A stretch of DNA of 64,000 nucleotides from Brevundimonas intermedia (GTDB lineage Bacteria; Pseudomonadota; Alphaproteobacteria; Caulobacterales; Caulobacteraceae). Positions within the stretch are counted from its first letter, which is position 1, and each line of letters opens with the position of its first letter. Below are positions 40,831 through 49,252 of the stretch, piece after piece. The position numbers were made by a program, and so were the translations under genes. Below the pieces are notes generated by a model that saw only the letters and a program-made list of their open reading frames with translations, did no database searches and was not told the DNA's origin. The stretch covers positions 1 through 64,000 of the forward strand of contig NZ_BSFD01000009.1 of assembly GCF_027922165.1 (NCBI RefSeq), given 5' to 3'.

Positions 40831-41039
40831 GCCTTTCTCAGCGCCGCAGGTTTGTGCGCGGCGCGGGCGCCGGTCTTGGCGCTCTCGACGACATACTCCG
40901 GATTCTCGGGCGAGGCCGCTACCTCATGGCCTTTGATATGCGTCTTGGCGGTGATCTTGCGCACGACCTTTCCGGTGGTCGTCCCCTGGCTGTGATCCCA
41001 CTTCACGCGGTCGCCGAGTTTGAACGTCCTGTCCGTCAT
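40827..41039 (-). CDS. DUF2945 (HVA1/Tudor-like) small protein
   Basis: A 70-residue protein, FKLGDRVKWDHSQGTTTGKV at the start and VKSxKTG-like VVESAKTGARAAHKPAALRK at the end, the full length of the DUF2945 family. The fold is predicted SH3/Tudor-like. Members are common in alphaproteobacteria and the role is unknown. Its ATG overlaps the stop of the 43-aa gene upstream and its stop overlaps the DUF1176 start. Confidence 0.85.
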   Translation of the reverse strand: MTDRTFKLGDRVKWDHSQGTTTGKVVRKITAKTHIKGHEVAASPENPEYVVESAKTGARAAHKPAALRKA

Positions 41040-41167
41040 GGTGCGGCCTCCTTCGGCAGATGCGGTTCAGCGAGCAGCCGTCGCATCAGTTCCGCATCGA
41101 CCACGGGCGGCGGCTCGCAAAAGGCGAGAATCCACCGTTCGACTAGGTCGCGCTCCTCGTCCGTCAT
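41036..41167 (-). CDS. Small conserved-style protein (43 aa) coupled to DUF2945
   Basis: An ATG at 41167 opens a 43-codon frame (MTDEERDLVERWILAFCEPP, then PVVDAELMRRLLAEPHLPKE) ending in a TGA that overlaps the DUF2945 start as ATGA. The sequence is amphipathic and acidic, with good codon use for this genome. The precise overlap, repeated through the next three genes, is the best evidence that it is translated. The function is unknown; it was too short for routine ORF calling. Confidence 0.65.
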   Translation of the reverse strand: MTDEERDLVERWILAFCEPPPVVDAELMRRLLAEPHLPKEAAP

Positions 41168-41351
41168 GTCGTCGTTCCCCGTTTGATGCGTGGGCCGTCA
41201 ACAAGGCCGGATCGGCGTGCTTGGTTCAGCTTGGCCACGCGGGGTTTTTTCCGGGCAGGGTTAACCGAAGGCGGGGTTTGCGCGGACGCCCGGCCCGGCT
41301 ATATCCCCGCCACGATATTCTTTCCCCAAAAGTCAGAGGCGGACCGCACGC

Positions 41352-42572
41352 ATGGCCAAGATCAAGGTCGAAAACCCCATCGTCGACATCGACGGCGACG
41401 AAATGACCCGCATCATCTGGCAGATGATCAAGGACAAGCTGGTCTTCCCGTTCCTGGATCTCGAGCTGGACTACTACGACCTGGGCATGGAGCACCGCGA
41501 CGCCACCGACGACCAGGTGACGATCGACGCCGCCCACGCGATCCAGAAGCACGGCGTCGGCGTCAAGTGCGCCACCATCACCCCGGACGAGGCCCGGGTG
41601 AAGGAATTCGGCCTGAAGAAGATGTGGAAGTCGCCCAACGGCACCATCCGCAACATCCTGGGCGGCGTGGTCTTCCGCGAGCCGATCATCTGCTCGAACG
41701 TGCCGCGCCTGGTGCCGGGCTGGACCCAACCCATCGTCGTCGGCCGTCACGCCTTCGGCGACCAGTACAAGGCCACCGACTTCCTGATGCCCGGACCGGG
41801 CACCCTGACGATCAAGTTCGTCGGTGAAGACGGCGCCGTGATCGAGCATGAAGTCTACAAGGCGCCCGGCGCCGGCGTCGCCATGGCCATGTACAACCAG
41901 GACGACTCGATCCGCGAGTTCGCCCACGCCTCGTTCGCCTATGGCCTGCAACGCAACTATCCGGTCTATCTGTCGACCAAGAACACGATCCTGAAAGCCT
42001 ATGACGGCCGCTTCAAGGACATCTTCCAGGAAGTGTTCGACGCCCACTACGCCGCCGAGTTCAAGGCGCGCGGCCTGACCTATGAGCACCGCCTGATCGA
42101 CGACATGGTCGCGGCGGCGATGAAGTGGTCGGGCGGCTTCGTCTGGGCGTGCAAGAACTATGATGGCGACGTGCAGTCGGACGTGGTGGCCCAAGGCTTC
42201 GGCTCGCTGGGCCTGATGACCTCGGTGCTGATGACGCCCGACGGCAAGGTGCTGGAGACGGAAGCCGCCCACGGCACCGTGACCCGCCACTATCGCCAGC
42301 ACCAAAAGGGCGAGGCCACCTCGACCAACTCCATCGCCTCGATCTTCGCCTGGACCCGCGGCTTCAAGCACCGCGCCAAGCTGGACGGCAACGAGGCCCT
42401 TGGCGTCTTCGCCGACACCCTGGAGAAGGTCGTCGTGGACACTGTCGAAGCCGGCTTCATGACCAAGGACCTGGCGCTGCTGGTCGGCGATCAACAGGGC
42501 TGGCTGACCACCGAGGGCTTCCTCGACAAGGTCGCCGAGAACCTGAAGACGGCTCTGCCCGACGTCGGCTGA
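41352..42572 (+). CDS. icd: NADP-dependent isocitrate dehydrogenase (eukaryote-type)
   Basis: A 406-residue IDH of the homodimeric class shared with eukaryotes. Motifs include [18 protein letters not shown] at the N-terminus, [30 protein letters not shown], and the metal/NADP region [20 protein letters not shown]. It converts isocitrate to 2-oxoglutarate in the TCA cycle. The 184-base upstream gap should hold the promoter. Downstream are five 38-bp repeats and a strong terminator. Confidence 0.97.
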   Translation: MAKIKVENPIVDIDGDEMTRIIWQMIKDKLVFPFLDLELDYYDLGMEHRDATDDQVTIDAAHAIQKHGVGVKCATITPDEARVKEFGLKKMWKSPNGTIRNILGGVVFREPIICSNVPRLVPGWTQPIVVGRHAFGDQYKATDFLMPGPGTLTIKFVGEDGAVIEHEVYKAPGAGVAMAMYNQDDSIREFAHASFAYGLQRNYPVYLSTKNTILKAYDGRFKDIFQEVFDAHYAAEFKARGLTYEHRLIDDMVAAAMKWSGGFVWACKNYDGDVQSDVVAQGFGSLGLMTSVLMTPDGKVLETEAAHGTVTRHYRQHQKGEATSTNSIASIFAWTRGFKHRAKLDGNEALGVFADTLEKVVVDTVEAGFMTKDLALLVGDQQGWLTTEGFLDKVAENLKTALPDVG

Positions 42573-42575
42573 GCC

Positions 42576-42764
42576 CGTCCTCAAGCAGCGCGAAGCGCGG
42601 TAGGGCACCAAGACGTCCTCAAGCAGCGCGAAGCGCGGTAGGGCACCAAGACGTCCTCAAGCAGCGCGACGCGCGGTAGGACACCAAGACGTCCTCAAGC
42701 AGCGCGACGCGCGGTAGGACACAGACCGTCCTCAAGCAGCGCGACGCGCGGTAGGACACCAAGA
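42576..42764 (+). repeat. Five tandem 38-bp repeats downstream of icd
   Basis: Copies start at 42576, 42614, 42652, 42690 and 42727; the fourth is 37 bases. The unit begins CGTCCTCAAGCAGCGCGAAG and ends GTAGGGCACCAAGA. The first two copies share one variant (GCGAAGCGCGG, GGGCACC) and the last three another (GCGACGCGCGG, GGACACC), showing stepwise duplication. Each unit carries a short palindromic core (GCGCG-a/c-GCGC). The block begins 4 bases after the icd stop and lies before the terminator, so it would be transcribed as a structured 3' UTR. There are no spacers, so it is not CRISPR. Confidence 0.95.
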
Positions 42765-42767
42765 AAG

Positions 42768-42798
42768 AGCCCCGTCGGATCCGTCCGGCGGGGCTTTT
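42768..42798 (+). terminator. Rho-independent terminator of icd
   Basis: AGCCCCGTCGGA-tccg-TCCGGCGGGGCT forms a 12-pair stem (one G-T wobble) with a 4-base loop and is followed by TTTT. It ends the icd transcript after the 38-bp repeats. Confidence 0.88.
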
Positions 42799-42852
42799 CG
42801 TTGCGTCGTCGCAGAGGCCGTGCATGATCGGGCCGAGGGCGGGGGAAGCGAC

Positions 42853-43434
42853 GTGAAACGGCTGTTCGGCAATCTGGTGGTTCTGGGGCTGGTGGCGGCC
42901 GTCGTGGCCTTCTTCGCCGCGCCGGCGGTGGGCTTCTTCGCCATAAGGTCGGCGGCGGAGGCGGGGGACGTGCAGGGGCTGACCCGGCTGATCGACTTCC
43001 AGGCCGTGCGCCAGTCGCTGCGGCCGCAGCTGAGCGGCGCGGTCCAGGCGCCGGCGCCCTCGTTCCTCGAAGACCCGATCGGGGCGGTCCGGCGCCAGAT
43101 GGAACGGAACCCGATCCTGAACACGCCGGACGTGGACGCCTATCTGACGCCGGCCGCCCTGTCGGCCCTGACGCGCGGCGAAGGGCGCTACGCCAGCCAC
43201 TGGTCGGCGGCGACTCCACCGGCGGCCGGCGCCGAGACGCGCAAACCCTGGCCCCGGCCGGTGTTCTGGAGCGTGAACCGGATGCGGATGGCGGTTGAGG
43301 ACCAGGGCGGATCACGCACCGTCTTCACCTTCGAGCGGCGGGGGCCGTTCGAGTGGATGCTGGTCCAGATCGGCCTGCCCGACGGGTCGGCGCCGGCGGC
43401 GCCTCAGGCGGCTGCGCCTGCGACGGCGCCCTAG
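42853..43434 (+). CDS. DUF2939 membrane-anchored protein (copy 1)
   Basis: About 193 residues from the GTG at 42853, preceded by GGGGGAAG. One N-terminal membrane segment (LVVLGLVAAVVAFFAAPAVG) is followed by the DUF2939 core (FFAIRSAAEAGDVQGLTRLI) and a C-terminal FTFERRGPFEWMLVQIGLP. The protein should be anchored in the inner membrane with the domain in the periplasm. The function is unknown. A paralogue follows 45 bases later. Confidence 0.82.
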   Translation: MKRLFGNLVVLGLVAAVVAFFAAPAVGFFAIRSAAEAGDVQGLTRLIDFQAVRQSLRPQLSGAVQAPAPSFLEDPIGAVRRQMERNPILNTPDVDAYLTPAALSALTRGEGRYASHWSAATPPAAGAETRKPWPRPVFWSVNRMRMAVEDQGGSRTVFTFERRGPFEWMLVQIGLPDGSAPAAPQAAAPATAP

Positions 43435-43479
43435 GCGCAACATCTGGCCCGTCTCGACGTTTCGGCATCAGGAGTAAGC

Positions 43480-44031
43480 ATGAAGAAGATCGCCATCGGA
43501 CTGGTCGCGGCCATTCTGGGCCTGGCCTTGGCCGCCTGTTTCATCTCGCCCTTCGTGGCGGCCCAGGCGCTGATCCGGGCGGCGCGGACGGGGGATGTGG
43601 CCGGTCTGGAGCAGTCCGTGGACTTCCCCGCCTTCCGGGCCAGTCTGAAGGCCGAGCTGAACGCCCGCGCGGCGCTGGAGATCCGCGAGCGGACCGGCGG
43701 CGACCGGGCCATGGCCGCCCTTGGGATGCTGCTGGCGCCGTCGCTGGTCGAGGGGGCCGTGGACGGTCTGGTCACGCCCGAGGGGATCGCGGCCATGGTC
43801 CGGTCCGGCGACAAGCCCCGGCCCGAGCGACCCGTGCCCGCGTCCGACACGCCGGCGACGCCGAAGGAGCAGATCCATCAGTCCTGGGCCTATCGCGGGA
43901 TCAACCGGTTCGCCGTAACCCTGACCCGCGACGACCGGCCCGACGACGCTCTGGTGCTGATCCTGGAGCGGCGCGGGCCCTTGCACTGGAAGCTGGCGGG
44001 GGTGGATCTGACGCCCGACCCGATGGGGTAG
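43480..44031 (+). CDS. DUF2939 membrane-anchored protein (copy 2)
   Basis: A 183-residue paralogue of the preceding gene. It has an N-terminal hydrophobic segment (IAIGLVAAILGLALAACFIS, containing LAAC, so a lipoprotein signal is possible), the core ALIRAARTGDVAGLEQSVDF and the end LILERRGPLHWKLAGVDL. The domain is the same length and order as copy 1. The two are probably one transcription unit; no terminator lies between them. Confidence 0.82.
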   Translation: MKKIAIGLVAAILGLALAACFISPFVAAQALIRAARTGDVAGLEQSVDFPAFRASLKAELNARAALEIRERTGGDRAMAALGMLLAPSLVEGAVDGLVTPEGIAAMVRSGDKPRPERPVPASDTPATPKEQIHQSWAYRGINRFAVTLTRDDRPDDALVLILERRGPLHWKLAGVDLTPDPMG

Positions 44032-44368
44032 GGGCGCCGGCCCAGTTGCACTGCACCCCCGAAAACGGGTGCAATGTGCAAAAGAGTGCAATTTCGGCGG
44101 AGGTCAGGAAGACCGGCGCCGCCTGGTGCAGAGTTCTTAGTCATTCGTCACGTCCCGCGATCATGCTGCCATTCTACGGGCGTTTGAACGCGTGATGGGT
44201 CGATCGGCTTTCCGCGAAGCCAAGGGGTTGAATCGCCGAAGGATTGTTTTCGGAATTGCGCGCGGACGGCGCTGAGCGGGCCTGATCTTCCCCGCCATTC
44301 TTCCTTTCGTCATTCCGGGCGAAGGGCCGCTTGGCCCGTAGACCCGGAATGACGAAAGATGGGTGGGC
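44032..44368. other. 337-base intergenic region with two hairpins
   Basis: No gene is seen. At 44046-44081 TTGCAC-TGCACCC pairs with GGGTGCA-at-GTGCAA (13 pairs, 2-base bulge, 8-base loop), and a further TGCAAT copy lies at 44086-44091. At 44304-44358 a 16-base perfect stem (CTTTCGTCATTCCGGG and its complement) encloses an inner GGGCC/GGCCC hairpin; this is a palindromic dispersed element 10 bases beyond the alaS stop and may end alaS transcription. Confidence 0.65.
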
Positions 44369-47017
44369 TCAGTCCTTCAGCGCCTCACGGACGGCCGCCA
44401 GACCGTCTTCGGCCTTGGACCCGTCGGGGGCGCCGCCCTGGGCGAAGTCGGGTTTGCCGCCGGCGCCCTGGCCGCCCATGGCGATGACGGCGGCGCGGGC
44501 CAGGTCGGCGGCGTTGACGCGGTCCGTCAGGTCCGAGGTGACGGCGACGGTGACGGCGGCCTTGCCCTCGGTGACACCGATCAGGGCGACGACGCCGGTT
44601 CCGACCTGTTTACGGAAGTCCTCGGCCACGCCGCGCAGGCCCTTGCCGTCCACCCCGTCGAGGACGCGGGCCATCAGCTTGATCCCGCCGATCTCTTCCG
44701 GCGCAGAGGCCGCGCCCGAGCCGCCGCCCAGGGCCAGTTGCTTCTTCAGCTCGGCGACCTGTTTCTCCAGCGTCTTGACCGAGCCTTGCAGGGCCTCGAC
44801 CCGTCCGGGGACGTCCTGGGTCTGGATCTTGAAGTCGCGGGCCAGGTTGCGCGTCACCTTGGCCTGGGATTCCAGATAGAGGCGGGCCGCCTCGCCGGTC
44901 AGGGCCTCGATGCGGCGCACGCCGGCGGCGACGCCGGTTTCCTGGATCACCTTGAACAGGCCGATGTCGCCGGTACGGGCCACATGGGTGCCGCCGCACA
45001 GTTCGACCGAATAGGGGGCGTTGTCGCTGACCAGCGAGCGGCCGAGCGTCAGGACCCGGACTTCGTCGCCGTATTTCTCGCCGAACAGGGCGATGGCGCC
45101 GGCCTCGATGGCCTCCTGCGGGGCCATCAGCCTGGTCTCCGCAGGGACGTTCTGGCGGATGACGGCGTTGACCTCGGCCTCGATGGCCGCCAGCTCGTCC
45201 TCGGTCACGGGAGCGCCGTGGCTGAAGTCGAAACGGGCGCGCTCGGAATCGACCAGCTGGCCCTTCTGGGCGACCGCCGGGCCGAGCACATTCTTCAGGG
45301 CCGTGTGCAGCAGGTGGGCGGCCGAGTGGTTGGCGCGGGTGGTGGTGCGCTTGTCGGCGTCCACCAGCTGGGCGACGCGGGCGCCGATCTGCAGCGCGCC
45401 GGCCGTGATCTGGGCCGACAGGACGTGCAGGTCGCCGGCGTGCTTCTTGACGTCCAGAACCTCGGCTTCCCCACCGGGCCATTCCAGCGTGCCCTGGTCG
45501 CCGGTCTGGCCGCCGCTTTCGGCATAGAAGGGGGTGTTGTCGAACAGGATTTCGACGATGTCGCCGGCCTCGGCCGTCTCGACCGGAGCGCCGCCGTTCA
45601 TCAGGGCCAGAACCTCGCCCGAACCCTCGATGTTGTCATAGCCGGTAAAGACGGTCGGCCCCATGCGGTCGCGGATCGCCAGCCATTCATTGGTGTTGGC
45701 GGTCTGGCCCGAGCCCTTCCAATGTTCGCGCGAACGCTGGCGCTGTTCGGCCATGGCGGATTCGAACCCGTCGACATTGACCGAGAAGCCGCGACGCCGG
45801 GCTTCGTCCTGGGTCAGGTCCAGCGGGAAGCCGTAGGTGTCGGACAGGGTGAAGGCGGTCTGGCCGTCCAGCATGTCGCCCGGCTTGAAGCCTTGAACCG
45901 CGGTGTCGAACAGGGCCATGCCCCGACCGAGCGTGGTGCGGAAACGGACCTCTTCCTGTTTCAGCGTGTCCTCAATGAAGGGCTGGGCGCGGGCCAGTTC
46001 CGGATAGGCGTCGCCCATCTGGGCCACCAGGGTCGGGACCAGACGGTGCATCAGCGGGTCGGCGGCGCCCAGCAGGTGGGCGTGACGCATGGCGCGGCGC
46101 ATGATCCGGCGCAGCACATAGCCCCGGCCCTCGTTCGACGGGGTGACGCCGTCGGCGATCAGGAAGGAGGACGAGCGCAGGTGGTCGGCGATGACCCGGT
46201 GGCTGGCGGCGCGCTCGCCGTCCGACTTGGTCGATGTGGCGTCTTCCGAGGCGGCGATCAGGGTTTTGAACAGGTCGGTCTCGAACACCGAATGCACGCC
46301 CTGGAGCACGGTGGTCATCCGCTCCAGCCCCATGCCGGTGTCCACGCTGGGCTTGGGAAGGTTGCGAACGATCTGGTCGTTCTCCTTCTCGAACTGCATG
46401 AAGACGTTGTTCCAGATCTCGACGTAGCGATCACCGTCCTCGTCCGGCGAGCCGGGAGGGCCGCCGGGGATCTTGTCGCCGTGGTCCCAGAAGATCTCGG
46501 TGCAGGGGCCGCAGGGACCGCTGTCGCCCATGGCCCAGAAATTGTCGCTGCCGGCGATGCGGATGATCTTGTCGTCGCCGAAACCGGTGACCTTCTTCCA
46601 GATCGCGGCGGCCTCGTCGTCGTCGATATAGACCGTGACCAGCAGGCGTTTGGCGTCCAGGCCGAATTCTTGCGTGACCAGTTTCCACGCCCGGTCGATG
46701 GCGTGTTCCTTGAAATAGTCGCCGAAGGAGAAGTTCCCCAGCATCTCGAAGAAGGTCAGGTGGCGGGCGGTGTAGCCGACATTGTCCAGGTCATTGTGCT
46801 TGCCCCCGGCGCGGACGCATTTCTGAGAACTGGTGGCGCGGGGATAGGGCGGCTTGGACGCGCCGGTGAAATAGTCCTTGAACGGCACCATGCCCGCATT
46901 GACGAACAGCAAGGACGGATCGTTCTGCGGCACCAGCGGCGCCGAGTGCACCTTCTCATGGCCGTCGGCCGCGAAGAAGTCGAGGTAGGTGGCGCGGATC
47001 TCGTTCAGGCTGGGCAT
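44369..47017 (-). CDS. alaS: Alanyl-tRNA synthetase
   Basis: An 882-residue class II synthetase. The aminoacylation domain has [20 protein letters not shown] and the second class II motif near [17 protein letters not shown]. The editing domain has the zinc-site HSAAHLLH and the [15 protein letters not shown] cysteine and histidine, followed by a coiled coil ([14 protein letters not shown]) and the C-terminal DHHA1/C-Ala region ([15 protein letters not shown]). The length is normal. It charges tRNA-Ala and clears Ser/Gly mischarging. Single gene on the minus strand between palindromic repeats. Confidence 0.97.
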   Translation of the reverse strand: MPSLNEIRATYLDFFAADGHEKVHSAPLVPQNDPSLLFVNAGMVPFKDYFTGASKPPYPRATSSQKCVRAGGKHNDLDNVGYTARHLTFFEMLGNFSFGDYFKEHAIDRAWKLVTQEFGLDAKRLLVTVYIDDDEAAAIWKKVTGFGDDKIIRIAGSDNFWAMGDSGPCGPCTEIFWDHGDKIPGGPPGSPDEDGDRYVEIWNNVFMQFEKENDQIVRNLPKPSVDTGMGLERMTTVLQGVHSVFETDLFKTLIAASEDATSTKSDGERAASHRVIADHLRSSSFLIADGVTPSNEGRGYVLRRIMRRAMRHAHLLGAADPLMHRLVPTLVAQMGDAYPELARAQPFIEDTLKQEEVRFRTTLGRGMALFDTAVQGFKPGDMLDGQTAFTLSDTYGFPLDLTQDEARRRGFSVNVDGFESAMAEQRQRSREHWKGSGQTANTNEWLAIRDRMGPTVFTGYDNIEGSGEVLALMNGGAPVETAEAGDIVEILFDNTPFYAESGGQTGDQGTLEWPGGEAEVLDVKKHAGDLHVLSAQITAGALQIGARVAQLVDADKRTTTRANHSAAHLLHTALKNVLGPAVAQKGQLVDSERARFDFSHGAPVTEDELAAIEAEVNAVIRQNVPAETRLMAPQEAIEAGAIALFGEKYGDEVRVLTLGRSLVSDNAPYSVELCGGTHVARTGDIGLFKVIQETGVAAGVRRIEALTGEAARLYLESQAKVTRNLARDFKIQTQDVPGRVEALQGSVKTLEKQVAELKKQLALGGGSGAASAPEEIGGIKLMARVLDGVDGKGLRGVAEDFRKQVGTGVVALIGVTEGKAAVTVAVTSDLTDRVNAADLARAAVIAMGGQGAGGKPDFAQGGAPDGSKAEDGLAAVREALKD

Positions 47018-47102
47018 TTGGGCGTGTCTTCGGCTGGGCGGTCGCTAAGGAACCGGCGTCATATAGGGTTTTGTCGGGGAACGCATCATCCGCCCCTTCC
47101 TG

Positions 47103-47229
47103 CCGTCATCCTGGGCCTTGTGCCCAGGATCCATACGCCCGGTATCGGACGTCGGGCCGTGTCCCCGACCGCGCCTTCACGGCGCACACCGGGCGTATGG
47201 ATCCTCGGGACAAGCCCGAGGATGACGAA
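47103..47229. repeat. Dispersed long inverted repeat (type B)
   Basis: A 127-base element whose outer arms are CCGTCATCCTGGGCCTTG and a CCCGAGGATGACGA complement, and whose inner arms ATCCATACGCCCGGT and ACCGGGCGTATGGAT pair perfectly. The same design recurs at 60441-60550. It lies between alaS and the pirin gene; no coding sequence is seen. Confidence 0.8.
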
Positions 47230-47247
47230 TTTAGCGGGCGGCATTCC

Positions 47248-48123
47248 TCACACCCGCGGCGGCGGACCGAACTTGCCGGACTGATAGTCTTCGATCGCCT
47301 GGATGATTTCTTCGCGGGTGGTCATGACGAAGGGGCCGTGGCTGAAGACCGGCTCATTGATCGGTTCGGCGTGGCCCAGCAGGACGACGGCGTCGGTCTG
47401 GGCCGTGATCGCGACCGCGTCGCCGTCGCCTAGGGCGGCGAGGTTCCATTCGGGCACGGGGGTTCCGGCGACGCAGACCCCGCCCTTGATCGCATAGAAG
47501 AAGACGGTGCGGCCGGCGGCGACGGGGACTTCGAACCGGGCGCCGGCGGGCAGGCGGACGACAGCCAGATGAATGTCGATCAGCGACTGGATCGGCGCCT
47601 TGACCCCCAGCCATTCGCCGGAGACCGGCTCGACCGTGACGCCGCTCTCGGTGGTGAAGGTCGGGATGTCGGCGGCCTGAAGCCCCACATAGTCGGGCTT
47701 GGTCATCTTCAGCCGGGACGGCAGGTTCACCCACAGTTGCAGGATCTCCATCGGCCCGCCGTCGCGCTTGAAATCGGCCGGCGACAGTTCGGCGTGGATC
47801 AGGCCCGAGCCGGCGGTCATCCACTGGATCCCGCCCGCCTTGATGATGCTCTCGCCGCCGCCGGAGTCGTTGTGGGCCAGTTCGCCGTCCAGGATGAAGG
47901 TGACGGTTTCGAACCCCCGGTGCGGGTGCGGGCCGAAGGGCAGGCCGGCGTTGCCCGGCGCATAGGTCTGGGGCCCGTGGTGGTTCAGGAACAGGAAGGG
48001 ATCGACCTGGTCCAGTCCCGGACCGGGCACCGGGCGGCGCGTGGTCAGGTCGCCGATGTCGTCGCGGTGGGCGGGATGCAGGCGAAGAACGGGGCGGGGC
48101 GTGGTCTCGGTCATGGGGTCCAT
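47248..48123 (-). CDS. Pirin family protein
   Basis: A 291-residue bicupin. The N-terminal cupin has the pirin metal motif GPHPHRGFETVTFILDGEL (two histidines) and later GSGLIHAE (third histidine and glutamate), so Fe binding is expected. The C-terminal cupin is less conserved. Some bacterial pirins act as quercetinases or regulators of metabolism; the role here is open. Met1 or Met4 could be the start. Confidence 0.88.
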   Translation of the reverse strand: MDPMTETTPRPVLRLHPAHRDDIGDLTTRRPVPGPGLDQVDPFLFLNHHGPQTYAPGNAGLPFGPHPHRGFETVTFILDGELAHNDSGGGESIIKAGGIQWMTAGSGLIHAELSPADFKRDGGPMEILQLWVNLPSRLKMTKPDYVGLQAADIPTFTTESGVTVEPVSGEWLGVKAPIQSLIDIHLAVVRLPAGARFEVPVAAGRTVFFYAIKGGVCVAGTPVPEWNLAALGDGDAVAITAQTDAVVLLGHAEPINEPVFSHGPFVMTTREEIIQAIEDYQSGKFGPPPRV

Positions 48124-48286
48124 ATAAGGGCCGGCGCGGTTTTGGCGAGCGTGGCGCGGCGCGGCGATCCAAAACCCAGGGCGCCGCGTAAAAGCTTCGT
48201 CTCAGGCGGAGCGTGGATCGATCATGCCTTGAATATCGCGATTTCGACACGGATCGGGCTAAGCGACGCTAGAATCCGCTAAGTGA

Positions 48287-48301
48287 TCAACGGTCCGTTG
48301 A
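48287..48301. promoter_or_regulatory. Palindrome over a possible -35 box upstream of sdhC
   Basis: TCAACGG-t-CCGTTGA is a perfect 7-base inverted repeat about 80 bases before sdhC. Its right arm overlaps TTGACA (48298-48303), a canonical -35 hexamer, so a bound repressor would block the promoter of the sdhCDAB operon. A clear -10 element is not evident. Confidence 0.45.
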
Positions 48302-48379
48302 CACCGTCCCTCTAGGGTCACAAAAGCCTTCGCAACCGCACACGGCGATTGAATTCATTCGCTTTTGAGAACCATTCGC

Positions 48380-48844
48380 ATGACTCAACCCAACCCGACC
48401 CCGGGGGTTGCATCGGGCGACCGGACCGGTCGTTTCGTCGTCCAGCCCAACGGTCACAAGACGCCGCTCTCCCCCCACATGGGAATCTGGCGCTGGCACG
48501 TGACCATGGCCGCCTCGATCCTGTTCCGCGCGACCTTGATCGCGGCCAGCGTCGGCCTGGTGTTCATTGTCGCCTGGCTGGGCGCCCTGGCCTTCGGGCC
48601 CGAGGCCTATGAGACGGCCCTGGCCCTGGCGGGTTCGCCGCTGGGCCTGTTCGTCGGCTTCGGCCTGACGGCGGTCCTGTTCTCCTTCATCCTGAACGGC
48701 GCGCGCCACACGATCAACGACACGGGCAACGGGCTGACGATCAAGTCGGCGACTGCGCTGTCGAACATCGCGGTCTGGGCGCCGGTCCCCCTGGCGATCC
48801 TGTTCTGGGTCGTCCTGTTCGCTGTCGGGAGGGTCTCGCTGTGA
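48380..48844 (+). CDS. sdhC: Succinate dehydrogenase cytochrome b556 subunit
   Basis: A 154-residue membrane protein from the ATG at 48380. It has the SdhC N-terminal TPLSPHMGIWRWHVTM pattern, three membrane segments (about 36-62, 75-98, 117-140 in approximate terms) and the heme-binding region NGARHTINDTGNGL. It anchors complex II and helps bind quinone. First gene of sdhCDAB, overlapping sdhD by four bases (GTGA). Confidence 0.92.
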   Translation: MTQPNPTPGVASGDRTGRFVVQPNGHKTPLSPHMGIWRWHVTMAASILFRATLIAASVGLVFIVAWLGALAFGPEAYETALALAGSPLGLFVGFGLTAVLFSFILNGARHTINDTGNGLTIKSATALSNIAVWAPVPLAILFWVVLFAVGRVSL

Positions 48845-49245
48845 GCGGCGCCGTTAAGTTCAAGAACAACGTCAAGATTTCCGAGCGCCACGGCGGCGGC
48901 GAATGGCTGGCCGAGCGGGTGCTGCTGACGGCCCTTCTGCCGCTGGGCCTGTGGGTCGCCTCGACCGGCTTCACCCTGGCGGGCGCCGCTTATGACGCCG
49001 TGCTGGACTGGTTCGCCAATCCGCTGAACGCCGGCCTGCTGGCGGTCACGGCCGTGCTGCTGTTCGGCTATCTGAGCCTGGCCTGGAAGGTCATCCTTGA
49101 GGACTATGTGCCCCAGGCCGGCGCCCGCAAGGCGCTGACGGGTCTGCTGAACCTGGTCTTCTTCGTGCTGGCGGCCGCCAGCCTGTTCTTCATCGTGCGG
49201 TTGGCGCTGGGTTCTGCGCCCCTGCCCGCCGGTTTCGGAGCCTGA
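48841..49245 (+). CDS. sdhD: Succinate dehydrogenase membrane anchor subunit
   Basis: A 134-residue protein with three hydrophobic segments ([37 protein letters not shown] and [15 protein letters not shown]). The GTG start lies in the GTGA overlap with sdhC. SdhD sequences vary, but the position between sdhC and sdhA, the VILEDYV motif after the second helix and the three-helix layout are diagnostic. Confidence 0.92.
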   Translation: MSGAVKFKNNVKISERHGGGEWLAERVLLTALLPLGLWVASTGFTLAGAAYDAVLDWFANPLNAGLLAVTAVLLFGYLSLAWKVILEDYVPQAGARKALTGLLNLVFFVLAAASLFFIVRLALGSAPLPAGFGA

Positions 49246-49252
49246 TTCCCTG

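Noticed and set aside
42576..42764. CRISPR array
   Set aside because: Units are directly abutting with no unique spacers, and no cas genes are present.
42584..43315. Minus-strand open frames encoding repeated YRASRCLRT
   Set aside because: They arise from the 38-bp tandem repeats read in shifting frames (38 is not a multiple of three) and have no start context.
44363..47284. A 973-codon open frame antisense to alaS
   Set aside because: Same explanation: alaS has all synthetase motifs; the antisense frame has none and runs through the flanking repeat.
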